Assembly: GCA_019648995.1 (NCBI GenBank)
Contig: BLXT01003657.1
Span: forward strand, 121,902-163,040
Length of the DNA stretch: 41,139 bases
Direction: 5' to 3'
DNA from: Plakobranchus ocellatus
Lineage: Eukaryota > Mollusca > Gastropoda > Plakobranchidae
Both the position numbers and the translations under genes were made by a program. Positions 1-13,685 of the stretch are shown piece by piece. Within the stretch, counting starts at the first letter, position 1; the number at the start of each line of letters is the position of its first letter. A model generated the notes under the pieces. It did not search any database, had not been told where the DNA came from, and was given only the letters and a program-made list of their open reading frames with translations.

Positions 1-3000
1 CATGGCTCTAAATAGTGAAAACAAGGCTATTTTTTAAAATTGACAACCAGTTATAAGTTTCCAAATTTATTTTCAGCTTTGCAAAAAAACAATCTCTTAA
101 CCTAAACCATGTAATAAACGCTATACAAATTATTTGTTTCATTGCTCTAAAGCTTAGGGTTAAGGTAATTTTTTTTTCCAAACTTTACTTATAATATGCG
201 ATAAATTTTTTTTTAAGTTTTACTCGAAGCCAATTTTTGCACCAAAATGTGCACCATGATCTTCTGAAAAGATGTATAAGAAAAAAGAAATATCATGTGG
301 TGGGATAAGTTCACAACTTGCATTAAAAAAATACCTTTTTACCTCTTTTTCACAGTCCAAATCAACCTGATTTAAAGTGTCAATTTAAAACCCAAGTTAA
401 TATAAAAATAACTGAAATTAACTTTAAAACCTGGTGAACAAGTCACTTTATTTTATTTCTGTTTGTATTAAATATTTCACAGTAAAAATGAAGAAGCAAC
501 ATATTGCACATAACATTTTTATCCCCAACACAGTTATCTCCCCCTAGTTTCCCTACCTGAGGGGAAATTAATTACCCTCCTGACAGCCTTATCAGCCCTT
601 CCCTGGACCTCTGGGGTTCATGTTCATTAGCACTGAGCAGATAAAAGCAAAAACTAAAGTTGCTCGCTTTTAGCTCCCAAATTTGCTGGCTTTTAGTCGC
701 CAGTGTAAAGCATTTAATGAAATACCAGTGGCAACCATGTTAGAAAAAGTATGATGCCTCATGCCTTTCATGTGATGTTCTAATTTTGACTGATTTATTT
801 TAATCTGCTAATTTTGACTAGACAGTTCATACCTTCTGATTCAATGAATGCAATGAGTTATATTCCACTACAATCTAGACTAAATGTTTTCTTTCTATTT
901 AATACACCATGGATCAAAAATTTAGGCCATACTGAGATTCTGTAGACCTGTCCCACATAGATTTTCTTTTTTTATGTAACCTTTTATTGTGTGAGCTAGA
1001 TTTTGAGTTTTATACGCTGTAGTGCACCTTGAAAAAAAAATTCATCATCCAGACCCTAAGCCTGCAGGTCTTCAAGGTTTGATAAACGGTGATATTATTG
1101 GACTAATGACAGTGAGTCTTTTAGAGTCGAAAATTCATTAATTAGCCTCTGATATTATACTTTAACTTTTATGTTATGGAATGTCTATGATTGAGTATGT
1201 AATGAAGATGTAATATGGTTTATCCATGCACATTCAATTATACTGGCATATTCCTGTGAGACTATCTAAATTCCTGTGAGCAGAGGTGAATATTGAGCAC
1301 AATTTGGGGTTGGCAGGTCTGATTGTGAATAAAAAAAAAATTCTGAGCCCTTTTCTAAAGTTTCTCATGTGACATGTGGTATGGGGGGAAGGGGCTAGGA
1401 AATGGTTCTTGAAACTAAGCTTAGAGCCTATGTATAACTGAATTAATCAAATAAATCTTAGGATAGCTCAATGAAAGCATGCTGATCATATATGTGTAGC
1501 CGAACAGGAAAATGTGTTGGATGTCGCCCAGGCTTATTTTGGACTAGAGCCATTTAAAGTTGATTATATCACTCATTCATGGCGAAAGTTGAGATTTTGG
1601 TTTCAACAAAATTTTCATTTATTCATCTCCATACTCCACCAATTTTTATTTATTTCTGTAATATATGACCTATTTATTTATATGTTATTTTAAATCAGGT
1701 TTGTGGCAATGAAGGCCAAAAATCGCAGGCCATTTTCCAAAACTTCATGCCCAATTTGTATCACCATTGTTAGTCTATTTAACAGTAGATGTACAAGTAT
1801 TATACACCTAATTAAATGGCAGTTTCTTGGCTGTTAGATTCTAACTAGTGCGCATGAATACAAATTAATCTGGTTGAGAGCGCCGCAGTTATATTGAGAT
1901 AACCTAATGGATCTGCTGACTTAAAATATATTGCAATCTGTCAAGCAAACAATTTATGTTTCTTGTCTGATGAAGCTCTTCAAAACATTGCTTCACCTTT
2001 CGATCAACCCATATTTGCAGCATCAGTGAATGACTGGAAAATTGCTAAACTTTTAAACCCAAACCTAGCCAATTCATAGACCTATGATGAAGTCGATTTT
2101 TTTTTTGTTCCGAAAAACATGTCTCAGATAATGGAACAATGCAAAATTAATGAAGAAATCACTCTCTGTTCATAATTTGATATAAATCTCTGAACAATGA
2201 CTACCTGTGTATCTCTTTTTCTTTCAATTTGTCTCTCAGTCTCATTCTCTTCCTCCTTTTTTCTCTCCGGCCTAGATCTAGATCTTGTTTACATCTTTTG
2301 TATTTTGTTATTGGTGTTTGGAAGTCAGATCTAACTCAAAACCTCAGTTTGGACAGCCAATCAGTGATTACATTTAGAGATCTAATCTAGATCTAGAGAT
2401 CGAAGTTTATGTGCTAAATTAATTTTAGAACTGGACAATGTCGTGGTTGAAATGTGACACTCAGTGATGAGCAATGATATAAAATGGGCCCAAAATGTTA
2501 AATTCGTTAATTAAATGTTCATTCTCACCAAAAATATTTGTTAAGATTCTCATTTGTGGGTTACAATGAACAATGATGAGGTGCATATGTGTCATGTATT
2601 GTAAAACCAATTTGACTATCCATTCTATCAACTGAGAAATACATAAAACTTTAAAACCCATTTTTTCAAAACTATCTTTCTTCAACCAGGCAACTTTAAA
2701 ACACCATAATTTTTAAACTAAATAAGATAGAGCCTTCAAATAACGAACAAAATGCTCAGGAATGTTTGGAAAATCCAAAACTGTGTCTATCTCAATTTTT
2801 TTATTTGGACCCAAGTGAAGGGATTTCCCGTGCAGCCACACATGTCTGGGAGTCATGAATACCAGAATCGTGTTACATGTAGTTGGATATGGAGCACAAA
2901 TTTGTATCACATGTCGCTACTGACTTCTTCAATACAACCTCTTTCCTCCTCAGATATGGCTCTTTGTCTTTCTTATCTCAATAGAAACTGAGTATATTTG

Positions 3001-5977
3001 AAAACAATATGATCATTAAGTGAAAATTTTTTCTCATAATCGGTTGTCTGTTGTGGTTTTCATTGTGATAAGGAAATACAACAGGAACATTTTACGCTTC
3101 TTGCTTTATGGCTTAGAGCCTTGCAGACTTAGTTTGAGCGAATTGGTTGGCTTAGAAAGTCATAAGATGATATCTATCTTCTATTTCTTAATTAGCATTG
3201 CTAACCAGTCAAAACCATTTGCATTTATCACTTTAAAAAGCCAAAACTATTCAGAAATGAGCTATAGCAAAGAAAAGCCAGTTTCAGAAAATCATTATGA
3301 AAAAGCAGTGGAGCGTGGTGGTTTTAGCATGCGACCCTAGCTCTTACCTAAAAATATTGAAACAAACGAAACTGTGTGACATGATTTAATTCCAAGTTTA
3401 AGCATCTAACCCATGATGGGTATGGATGGGAACCAACAAGCATCACTATTTTGGTTTAGCCATATTTCTATTACAATGAGCTTTTCATACTGCTGAGTAG
3501 TATTAATAGCTTTAAAAAAAAAAATCCATGCAACTTTTTTTTTTGGCTATGTTGCCTATCTGAACTTAGATTGCTATTTTTTTATACCAGTAGTTCAATA
3601 ATGTGCACTATGTCAAGACTGAACATTAACTCTATGTCTATGGATTGTATACTTTATTTGGCTACAGCAAGGCTGCTCTTGTCCAATATAAAACAGCTCA
3701 ACACAGTGTTGATTCTCAGCTTGAGCCACATAGACATACTATTACTATATATTTGTTTTGTATGTTGGAACCTCTTGCTCATCTATCTACTTTATGACCA
3801 TAAAAAGCCCAATGTAGATCAAAACCGTTTTCTTTGAGCCATGTATTTTGGTTTGCATTTTTTGGGTGAGCAGTATTACTCTATAATTTGCTCTTGCTAG
3901 TTTTCTATCACTAAGAGTAAGAAACCAATAGTCCGTTGTTTTAAATAATGTTGATTGCAAGGTAGGAAATCTGACTAGATAATTTGTATTGTGATTGAAG
4001 TCACAAATTTGTACACATGCAATCTTACTGTAGCATTTGATGATGAGTCACTTTAAAAAATAGTTTTTCTCAAATGCTTTTTAATTTTGTGACTGCATAT
4101 AGCTTGATTAGAAAAGTGCATTATGTGAGTGGTAAGTATGTAATGTTTTTTATATTCTCTTAAATCTGCTTAAATAAAGCGAATTTAGAATGTGTGGTCT
4201 GGTTAAATGATTAATACAGTAAAACAAATCCATTTATCCAGTCCCAGAGGAGTCTATTATTTCAAGGGTAAAACTTGTACTTTACTTTGTGGTCTACTTA
4301 ATTTGAATCTGGATGAACAAGTTTCTCTTATATTTTGCCTACTCCATGGCTCGTCTGAAGGCCTTTTTTTGTGTTTATTTTTGTTTTTAAAGAAACTCTA
4401 TTCTTATCAATGAAATCGTCTGATAATTCAAATGCATAATTGCTGTTCCCATCAAGAACTTTCGAAATTGAGCAAACACCACTTCATGAATTTTACTTAG
4501 TCTACTACTGTTGCGCAGGGAATTATTTATAAACATTGGATGTGGCTTGAATTGCCTCATGTGATTTATTTATACCACAAGTACTTGAGGCAGTAACACT
4601 TGCAACATTCTGTTTGTTTTTTTTGATGTTGCTGCTCATTCAATGTTGCTATATTCAAAATAAATCCATGCACCACTACATGTATCCATGGGAATGTTTT
4701 TTGTTTTGTGTGGGTGTGTGTGTGTGGTTTTTTAAAAAAAAACAACAAAGTACTATAACTATGGCCTAATGAGTCAGATGTCATAGAAACTTCAGGGGGA
4801 GAAGAAAATTTGTCAGGTTTTTTTTTTCTTTGTTTTTTCAAAAGTTTTACAACTTTTATAATTCCTTTTGTGGCACATAACATGTCTGTAGCCAATTTTA
4901 CATTATTGAAGGATTACCAAACATGGGTTGATGTCATTGCTCAGTACGAGAGATTTCTTACTAGCTTTATTTTTTAAAAAATGAACTCATCCATGCATAA
5001 ATATTGAGCTTCTGAGGGTAAGGCATAAAAATATTAGAAGCAATATATATATTTTTTAATCAGTTTGAGATGTGTCTATGCCACCCCCCCTCTCCCCCCA
5101 AAAAAAACACTTTCAAACATAACTACAACTACACAAATAAAAACAATAAAAGAAAAAAAAAACTTGCAGTCACAGACTTTAGGTTAATTCACCACAAGGT
5201 AAAATGACGCAGCCTTTATTATTATAACTTTACATGCATTTTACCGCACTGATGCTCATTTACCCTTTAGGTTCTTTCATTCAAAACTTTAAATGACAAA
5301 AGTTTAAACAATTTTGAAGTAAATCTTTTTTGGTTATAGCTCTATTACAAACTTGCATCAATGATTTAAAAGTTTCAAAACAACGCAGCTTATGACTTAG
5401 CAACAATACGACTGGTCTGAGGACACTACTTGAGAATGTTAATACTCACATGCCTTCTCTTCTAGAGAAAGTTTACATGCATTGTTAAAAAATTTAATCT
5501 TGCATATTTACATCAGGCACCCATTTTCCATATCTTTGCTGTTTCATGGGTACTATTAACTCTTAGAGGCATTAAAAAATTTGAGTCTGATAAATTGCCA
5601 TGCACATTTTCTCTATATTTTAGTTGTTTTGAGGAAAAACAAGCACAACTACTTTCTTGATAAAGAATTTTGACTTGGGCAAATGTGAGTTTTGTAGAAA
5701 ACTATGCAATGCACCAGTGGAAAAAAGAAGTTGATGTTTATAGTGCTTACCGAAAGTTCAGTTTTTAAATGGGTAAAAAATCTTGATACTATGAAAAATC
5801 ACTTGAACATTTGTGGAATAAGTACTATAAGGAAATGTGTGATGGTAAATTGCTTCTGCAGCAAAGCCTCTCTGTTTGTGATGGCACAGAATTTCCTTAG
5901 CCTCAGATTTACAGTGACTAATGTTGAATATTATGCTTATTTATACTTAGAGTAAAGACTGATGTTATTCATACAAT
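1..5977. other. AT-rich stretch without a supported gene
   Basis: I see no coding exon here. Open frames are short (at most about 110 codons), biased toward AT-rich codons, and show no recognisable domain or splice-site pairing. The stretch holds homopolymer runs, a short TG tract near 4708-4726, a C-rich tract at 5083-5099, and AGATCT-type words near 2275-2400. It could be intergenic DNA or an intron of a gene whose exons lie outside the window; the sequence does not decide. Confidence 0.6.
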
Positions 5978-6233
5978 CTGTTGTGCCAATAAACAAAATG
6001 GTTTAGATTTTTATTATTGGCGCAACCTGTTGTCAATAACTGAAATGGAGCCGTTTTCATAATTGGCACAACCTGTTGAGATTTCAATTGTGATAAAATA
6101 TCACATGACATGTAACTGATGCAAATGTATTCACTTTATACAGTGGAATCTATTTCAGTTGACTCTCTTACTCTTAGGGAAGTTCTTGCTTAAATTCATC
6201 ACATTCTTTTTTGTCTTGAGGTATTGACTTTAA
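5978..6233 (+). repeat. Local duplication, copy 1
   Basis: This block matches 6608-6844 in order. Both copies begin with CTGTTGTGCCAATAAA or a close variant, then have a GGCACAACCTGTTGAG segment, a CAGTGGAATCT segment, and end with a TATTGACTTTA or GTTGACTTTA segment. The copies sit about 630 bp apart and have clearly diverged. No coding potential is seen. Confidence 0.7.
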
Positions 6234-6577
6234 GTCAGTTTCTACTCTGTAAAATTCATTTACTTGGAATAAACTAACAATGCAATGCATGAGGAAAAGA
6301 ATTATTTGGACTGAACTTTTTTTAACTGTTAGTGTTATCCCAGCTGTGTGATCGGCTTGACTTACTTTTCTATAATCCTATGCATTCTAAAAAATTAGAT
6401 CCTATTGAGGGTAGTAACAGCTGAACTCATTTTTTATTCCATTCATATTTTTGATAATCCTGTGATAAGTTTTATCTGTGGCAATATACTGCATACAGCC
6501 AGGCTTGGCGAAATGATCTCAGTAGCGAGCCTAGGCTTTTCTTTGAGCGAGAAAACAGATTATGCTAAATAGCACAA

Positions 6578-6900
6578 ATGGCCGATTTTCATTATTGGGA
6601 CAACAAGCTGTGCCAATAAATCAAAAAGTGGGTTTTTCATTATTGGGACAACGGGTGTGTCAATAAGTGAAAAAGACCCATTTTTGTTACTGGCACAACC
6701 TGTTGAGACTGATCATGATAAACTTTTACTTAGACAAATATTACACTTTAATTACAGTGGAATCTGTTTAAATTCAGCTCTCTTTGGTGTAAGATCCTGC
6801 TTGAATGCATCTCTATTTTTTTTTTTCCAGAGGTGTTGACTTTATCCACATTATTGGCAAATAACTCAAAAAGCGGGTTTTTCATTATTGAGACAACAGT
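6578..6900 (+). repeat. Local duplication, copy 2, with extra partial units
   Basis: The core, 6608-6844, parallels 5978-6233. On both sides lie extra short units of the form TTTCATTATTGGGACAAC followed by a GTGCCAATAA-like half, spaced about 50 bp apart. The halves TTGGCACAAC and TTGTGCCAA are reverse complements, so several units are small imperfect palindromes. This looks like local tandem or transposon-derived duplication rather than a gene. Confidence 0.65.
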
Positions 6901-7067
6901 GCAACTGCAAATAATCACTCCATTTTTTTCCCCAACAGTAAATCTTATATGTTGTGATAATATAACCACCAAAATAACTCCCTAAATGAAGTATGGAAAT
7001 GCATTTGCTGAAAATATTCAATATAGCCCTTAGCTTTGTCAAGTATAACAACATCCTTTATTGGTAA

Positions 7068-7113
7068 AAACTTTTCTTGAAGCACATATATCTATGTGCT
7101 TCAAGAAAAGTTT
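7068..7113. repeat. Perfect 21-bp inverted repeat with 4-nt loop
   Basis: The left arm (7068-7088) reads AAACTTTTCTTGAAGCACAT plus A. The right arm (7093-7113) is its exact reverse complement, and the loop is TATC. In an AT-rich region a 21-bp perfect match across a 4-nt loop is far beyond chance. The stem is too short for a typical animal pre-miRNA. It may be a foldback or template-switch insertion, or two transposon ends meeting. Confidence 0.85.
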
Positions 7114-8200
7114 GTAGTTTTTTTTAAGGGTCTGGAGCTGCTCTATTCCTGGCGATTTCTGATATGCATCATAATAATTGTCATGCCTCCTACTAGAGTG
7201 AAATCTAAGAAGGGTGCTTTCCAATCCTGGAGTTCCCAGTCAAAAAAAGATTATCTAGTCTTTTCATTGTTGCATCTGGTCATAAACTTCACAATTGACA
7301 CACAAAGAATCATATTGTCAAACTTTCTAAACTTAAATTTGGGCAGGATGTCCCACGAATCATGCATTCATAGGCTTCATAAAAATATACCTTTTGGAAA
7401 TAGATATAGCTGGGGTACCTCAGAAATCCAAAGTATATTCATAAAGACCATATCGTCACACCTGTTAGTTTTACATTAAATACCAAATACGCCTATTGTG
7501 ATTCCCGCTGTGATAGATTCATAGGCACTACATCACTATGCTTTGTAGAATGAGATCTAGGTATCCTTATCCCTTGCGCGTTCAAAAACATCATGTTATG
7601 CCTTTTAGATCTAAGGTTAGTCTTTTGATTTTTCTAACTTGTTACATCAACTCCACAGTGGAGAATGTTCAAGTTTAGAAAGCCACTACATAGATGATTG
7701 TGGTCTCTACATTTAACTTTCTTGATAATTCAGATGTGTTTAAATGATCTCTATAGACTTGGACTATCTCATTCTAAACCTAGATTTAAATAATAGAGCC
7801 GATGCTCTAAATTTTACTACAGAATGTAATTCAATACTATGATACTTATCTTATTCTTTCTACCCCTATGGAATTCTTAGGCACTATGAAGCCTCAGTAT
7901 TTTCAGCTTAAGTAATATATCTTGGGTTACGCCAAAATGAGGCAGAAGTTGGATTTTGAAATTTTCAAATTGATGATATTGCAAATCACTACATAAAAGT
8001 TATTGAAGTAAGCTTTCCAAATGATGAGAACTGGATAGGGATAGAGTGCGGTTGAGAACTTTTTGTTGTTTTTTAAGCTTTGAAAAAAAGAGAAACAAAT
8101 TAAAAATTCTTTTTTCTCAAAATTATCACTTGTAACATCCAAATCTTTACATAAATTTTAATTATATTTATGCACATATAGATACACACACATTTTTCTC
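7114..8200. other. Stretch without an intact gene; possible decayed retroelement
   Basis: No intact gene is visible. Scattered plus-strand stretches, near 7270-7330 and 7795-7830, faintly resemble reverse transcriptase and RNase H tails of tyrosine-recombinase or LTR retroelements. They are broken by stops and shifts, and I do not rate this as an annotation beyond a possible relic. Confidence 0.2.
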
Positions 8201-11200
8201 TACTTCAAGATGTAACACAACAAAAAAAAAAAAAAACTCAACAAAATATTTACAGAATACAATTTGCTTTTGTTATTATTATTATTTTTTTTTTTTGCTC
8301 GTTTATTTTATTTTCAAATAACTATCTAAGTAGAGCTGTTTGAAAAATGTTACAATAAATTAAAAAAAAAAAAAATGTACAGCTTTTAATGGACAGGGCT
8401 AGTTAAAATTAATTTCCCCGCATCATCCTGTGACGCATTGATTTTGTCTGCAGCTGTCACTGGAACTGCCATACCTCAGTACTAATTCATCCTATTTTCT
8501 TTTTCTCATCAAACATCACTGTACGCTTGTGACTTAAAACAGTGCAATTTTGAGGTGGCAGTAATTGAAAATCTGACATGACAATCGCATGCTTTTACTG
8601 ATTAAAAAAATATATCCTATAAACTTATTGTGCTAGTTTCAAATGTTTATTTGAAGGGAAAAAAAATAAAGATTTTTTTGACAAAAAAAAATGCATGTTT
8701 ATATAATTATATATATATATATATATTATATATAAAATGATTCAAAGAGATTCTCAGTATACTTACAAAATCTAAATGACTTTAACTAAAATTTCATCAA
8801 AATGTATCATGAAGTTTTATCTGTTCCAGAAAATACAAGCAACAATGAAAAGGGCACTAATCTTTATACACAAATATAAATAATGAAAGTTCAAACAAAA
8901 TACAAAGAAAAAAAAACATAATGCACAAGATGGGTGTGGGGAAAAAAATGCGACCAAATGTCTTTTTTCAACTCATTCACACTCTCTCACTGTATCTTTC
9001 ACTTCACTTGATATTCGCTTTACCAACAATTTCCTCTGTCAAACAACTGGGTTGAGCTGACAGCTGAGAATAATATGAAAAAAAAAAAAACACAAAAAAA
9101 CCAAGGAATCCATATATATCTCAATCTGTGACCGTAACTTAATAAATTACCCACACCTTTGTTTCCCCTTTGTTCTTTGTCTTATGGCCCCGACACAGGT
9201 CCCAGCAAGGAAAACCACATGAAATATCACCAAAGAAAGATTAGGCTTTTCAGGTTTTATTCTTTATATTTTTTTGTTTTAAATTCTGCTTGCATTCAAA
9301 TTAAAGACAGTTCCCGAGCATGTCTGTTTAAAAGAAAAGACAGGAAAAAAAAAAAGAAAATGCAGTTTGAATGCGCGGGGTTTGAAGACCCAAGAGTCAC
9401 TCTTGTTCATTCTGGCAACTTGAGCTAGCTCTGTGAAATGCCTTGAAACCACTCTAAGTGAGCCAGAAATTGCCTTTCAAACATTTTAAACCACTAAAAA
9501 AGCCTAAAATATCTTTCTGTGAGCTTCCCATCGGTGAAAACTACACAGAAATATGTTAATAATGGGATTTTTTAACTTTGGAAAGAGGTATGTCAAAGAA
9601 GAAAAAAAAAACTCAATAATTTTTCTTCTACAAAAAGGAAGAATTGTCCCATCTGACTATAGGAACTGGTCTCATGCCATTATTGAGTGCCTTTTGCCCT
9701 TTCCTTTGATACCTCAAATCTATGTCTGACAAAAAACAACATACACTACAGCCAGTTTAAATGATGTATTGAGGATTTAAATCGTACCAAAAAATATAAT
9801 TTTAAAACCAAACGGCTGATTTCTGAAATAAAATAGAAGGAGAAAATATGGCATGAAATTTCATTGGTGAATGTGTGAGACATTTCTAAGCCAAAATAAA
9901 AAGTGCATGGAAGATTATCAAGCGATAAGCATCATAAATGTATGCTCAGCGGAAGGAAAAAAAAACAACATTTTTATGTTAATCATATTTAACCCCTTTC
10001 ACTTTTTTCTACTGCTGCTTGTGAAATGGAATCAACTTCATATCATTCTTGTCCCCCCCCCACCCCCCTACAAATGTAACATTGACACTCAACATAACTG
10101 TTACAAGTCAAAGACGATGATTAATTAAAAAAAAAACGTAGAGTATTTTTTCATTTCAATTCTCTTAAACAAAAAAAAAAAAACAAGGTTATAAGTGGGG
10201 GTTAAAAAAGACAACAAAAAACAACCAAACCCACATTTTAAAAAGGCATAATTTAACCAAGATGTAATATACTACATAAATGAGCACAAAATGGACAATA
10301 ATGAATGTAAAATGATGAGAAAAGCAATGAAACATCCACTTAGTTTTGAATGTACAAGGAAAAAAAATATTTTTTACACATTTATATCTCAAATTAAAAT
10401 TACAATATGCAGAGATTACAATTATTATAAAAATGTCCATCATATAAAATTCATTATTTGTAATTTTTACTAAATAATCATTTGATACTTATATCATTAT
10501 TTACTATTGTTCAGGTTATTTTCAAACCCAGAAGTGAAACCAAAAAATACACGTATTCATCCTGTCCATGCAAATGATTAATAATTATTTGTAAACATTA
10601 AAAAAATAAACCTCAAGAAAGAAAAAAATCAACAGCAAACAATAGTAATAATTTACACTTGTAAAAAAATAAACAAGACAACAACAAGTTAAACTTAAAG
10701 GCATCATAGGTACGAGAAAGGGGGGGGGGAGGGTGATGATACACAATGAACAGACATATTTATGTTGGTTTTTTTTTTTAGACACATGTGATCAAAACCA
10801 TATTAAATTGTACAGTTCATTTACACACGTTTTATTCACTTATCTGATGATTGTTTACTACAACAACACAAACCTTTAAGATGCAAGATACATATAATGT
10901 ATGTAGTTCACGTGTATGTATTATAGATACTTATTATCAAAATCACATAAGGTTGACTGCAATACATAAAACAAATAAATTGTAACCATGTATGTGCTTT
11001 ACTGGTATGACTTTTTTCTAAAGATTCATAATTTCAATGTACACACTAATAGTGGTATGGCCAGCAAATGAAAAGCCTTGCTCCACAGGCAGACTGGTAG
11101 ATCCTGGATGAAACATACCTTCAGACAGAAACTTTTATGTACCTATGTTTCAGAAAAAAAGATAAGAAATAAACATCTAAGATTTAGACAGCTTCCTGTG

Positions 11201-11240
11201 GCAAAAGTTAAAGAAAACACATTTGTGTTAGAGAAATATG
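8201..11240. other. A-rich stretch with simple repeats; no gene seen
   Basis: Long A runs on the plus strand, a TA-rich tract near 8702-8735, a C-rich run at 10053-10069 and a G run near 10721-10731 are visible. No recognisable domain or exon was found. It lies downstream of the minus-strand zinc-finger gene and could be part of a long 3' untranslated region or intergenic DNA. Confidence 0.5.
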
Positions 11241-11420
11241 GCAACTTTTCATGGCAATGAACATGTGCCAGTACTGCAACTAGACTTTCCTGTGCAAAGA
11301 AAACCATGAAAATTTCTCAGAGTAAATAACAAGCACTGCAACTAGACTGACTTGTGCATAAAGAACCACAATTTTCCTTAGCAAAGAACACGTACTGCAG
11401 CTGAGCCTGAGCCTGTCTGA
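11241..11420 (+). repeat. Decayed tandem repeat, about 60-bp period, three units
   Basis: The word ACTGCAACTAGACT recurs near 11273 and 11336, and a variant, ACTGCAGCTGAGCC, occurs near 11395. Flanking words such as GCAAAGAA and CCATGAAAATTT or CCACAATTTTCC recur in matching order. Units are about 63 and 59 bp apart. No coding signal is seen. Confidence 0.55.
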
Positions 11421-12000
11421 CCTTATACAATTCGATTTGATTGAGTCCAGGAAAACTATGACAGCTTTTCATGGCTATGTCATCACTAGTGCTTCAATCC
11501 TTAACTGCATCTATCAGAATCAATCATAGTGAAAAGATATTTATAGTGAATTCCAGCTAGACGATTAAAAAACTGATTAAATGTAAACCTATTTCCACTG
11601 CCATAAAACTGGGATCTCTAGCCTATCACGATCCAAGTTGGTAAAGTTCCAAGTAATGAAGAACTTGTTTTTGAGATAATTGGTTTCATTTTCTTGAATG
11701 TGTGCATTTTTCTAAGATTTTTTTTTCTTTGGGGAAGGTATGTTATTTCTCTTTCTTTTGGCTTTTTTCTTGATTTTTAAAAACTTCTAGACCTAGAGCC
11801 TAGTGCTTGAAAAAAAAATAATTTTAAAATTGCTTGAAGCCAAAAAAAAAATTCCTTTGGGTACAGAAGTTAAACTAAGCGAGCACTTATTTGTAATTAG
11901 GTATTTATACAAAAACACAACACATTTGCCTGCAAATATCACTTAAAATCCATAAAGACTGAGGCACTGATATGAGCTGTATCAAATGAAAAAAAAATTT

Positions 12001-12005
<5 letters not shown>

Positions 12006-12070
<65 letters not shown>
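12006..12070 (+). repeat. (AG)n microsatellite
   Basis: About 32 uninterrupted AG dinucleotides, 65 bp. Its perfection indicates recent slippage activity. Confidence 0.98.
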
Positions 12071-12074
<4 letters not shown>

Positions 12075-13414
12075 AACTAACTGAGCCAAGAGTACTTGAA
12101 TAGAAAGAAAAATGGCAACATCTGACAATCCTTTTAAAATGAATATCTATGTCAAATCCTGTGCATTTATGCCAATGGTACTCAAAACATGTTATGATCT
12201 GCTTTATGACTGACTCTATCAATATACCCAAACCTAAAATCCTAAGGGTTTATGGCATATGATGAATGCCCATCTTCACCTGTAATATTTAAACCAAACA
12301 AAAGTTTTGTTTCAAAGTCTGTAATGTTGAATCTAAACTTTCATCTTCTACTTTTATTACCCTGAGAATCCCCTGATTCTGTGTCACATAATAATGGTAA
12401 TGTGGGTGTGAGAATTTGCTGGGATTCACTTCTTTATCAAACATGTGGAAGGAGAAGAAAGAACTATAGCATTGAGGAAGATTGAAAAAAATAGCTTGGA
12501 AAAATAATTAAAAAAAAACAACAAAAAACCCAGATATCATCATTACAAGAATAATATGTATAAATTACAGTCACAGATATTTGACTTCTCACAAGAACTA
12601 CAAGTGAATGTTAAATCTCTGCTCAATTTTGAGCTGGCCTTCGACCCCTCTTTTCATTCGGCCAGCAACAAGTCAGAAAATCATGCACAGGTTATTGGAG
12701 TTGATGGCCTACAGAGTTAGAAAGTTAATTTTTAAGGTTTTTATTATTATTTCTCCAAAGAAAAGGCTTAAGCATCTCTGAACACTCTAGCTTACAAGGA
12801 AATTGAACCTGTTCATCCTAAATGGAAGAAGACTTCAATAGGAAATCATGAAAAATGCAACACTTTGGGCAAAACCACACTTAATCAGGAGAGGTTTGAA
12901 AAAAAAATTATGGTTGAAAAAGAAAAAAACCTCTACACTTTGACAACCTACTGTTAATACAAAATCGTGCCTCATTTTTGGACAACTTTACACGACAGTC
13001 CTGGCACAGCAAAAATCAAGACTAAAATTTTTCACACTACAAGTTTGTTGAAAATACAGATAACTTTGCCTTATAAAATATTTCAAAACAATGGGTATGA
13101 ACTTAACATCCTTCCACACAGATTGCAATATTAAACATTTTAAATCTACCAGCCCTCTTTGATGGAAAAGAAGACTGAAATTTGCCATAACCTGCAAAAA
13201 CTTGTTGAAAACTTCAAACAATCTTCAACATTACACTAAAAAGATGACAAACCATAGAACATTCTTTCAATTGGCTATATTCTCATTATATAATTTTCTC
13301 AGCATTTTACATGTAATTAACTGGAACAATATTGACTTCTTTGTGTGTGAGTGTTTTTCGTTAAGAATAAAACACTACAATTTAAAGGTGAGAAAAAGCA
13401 ATTTTAAAAAATAA

Positions 13415-13685
13415 NNNNNNNNNNNNNNNNNNNNNNNNNNNNNNNNNNNNNNNNNNNNNNNNNNNNNNNNNNNNNNNNNNNNNNNNNNNNNNNNNNNNNN
13501 NNNNNNNNNNNNNNNNNNNNNNNNNNNNNNNNNNNNNNNNNNNNNNNNNNNNNNNNNNNNNNNNNNNNNNNNNNNNNNNNNNNNNNNNNNNNNNNNNNNN
13601 NNNNNNNNNNNNNNNNNNNNNNNNNNNNNNNNNNNNNNNNNNNNNNNNNNNNNNNNNNNNNNNNNNNNNNNNNNNNNNNNNNNNN
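13415..13685. other. Assembly gap (271 N)
   Basis: All bases are N. Open frames that run through the gap are artefacts. Confidence 0.99.

Noticed and set aside
11905..12231. 108-codon minus-strand frame with a Ser-Leu run
   Set aside because: The run is the (AG)n microsatellite read as Leu-Ser codons; the rest has no recognisable features.
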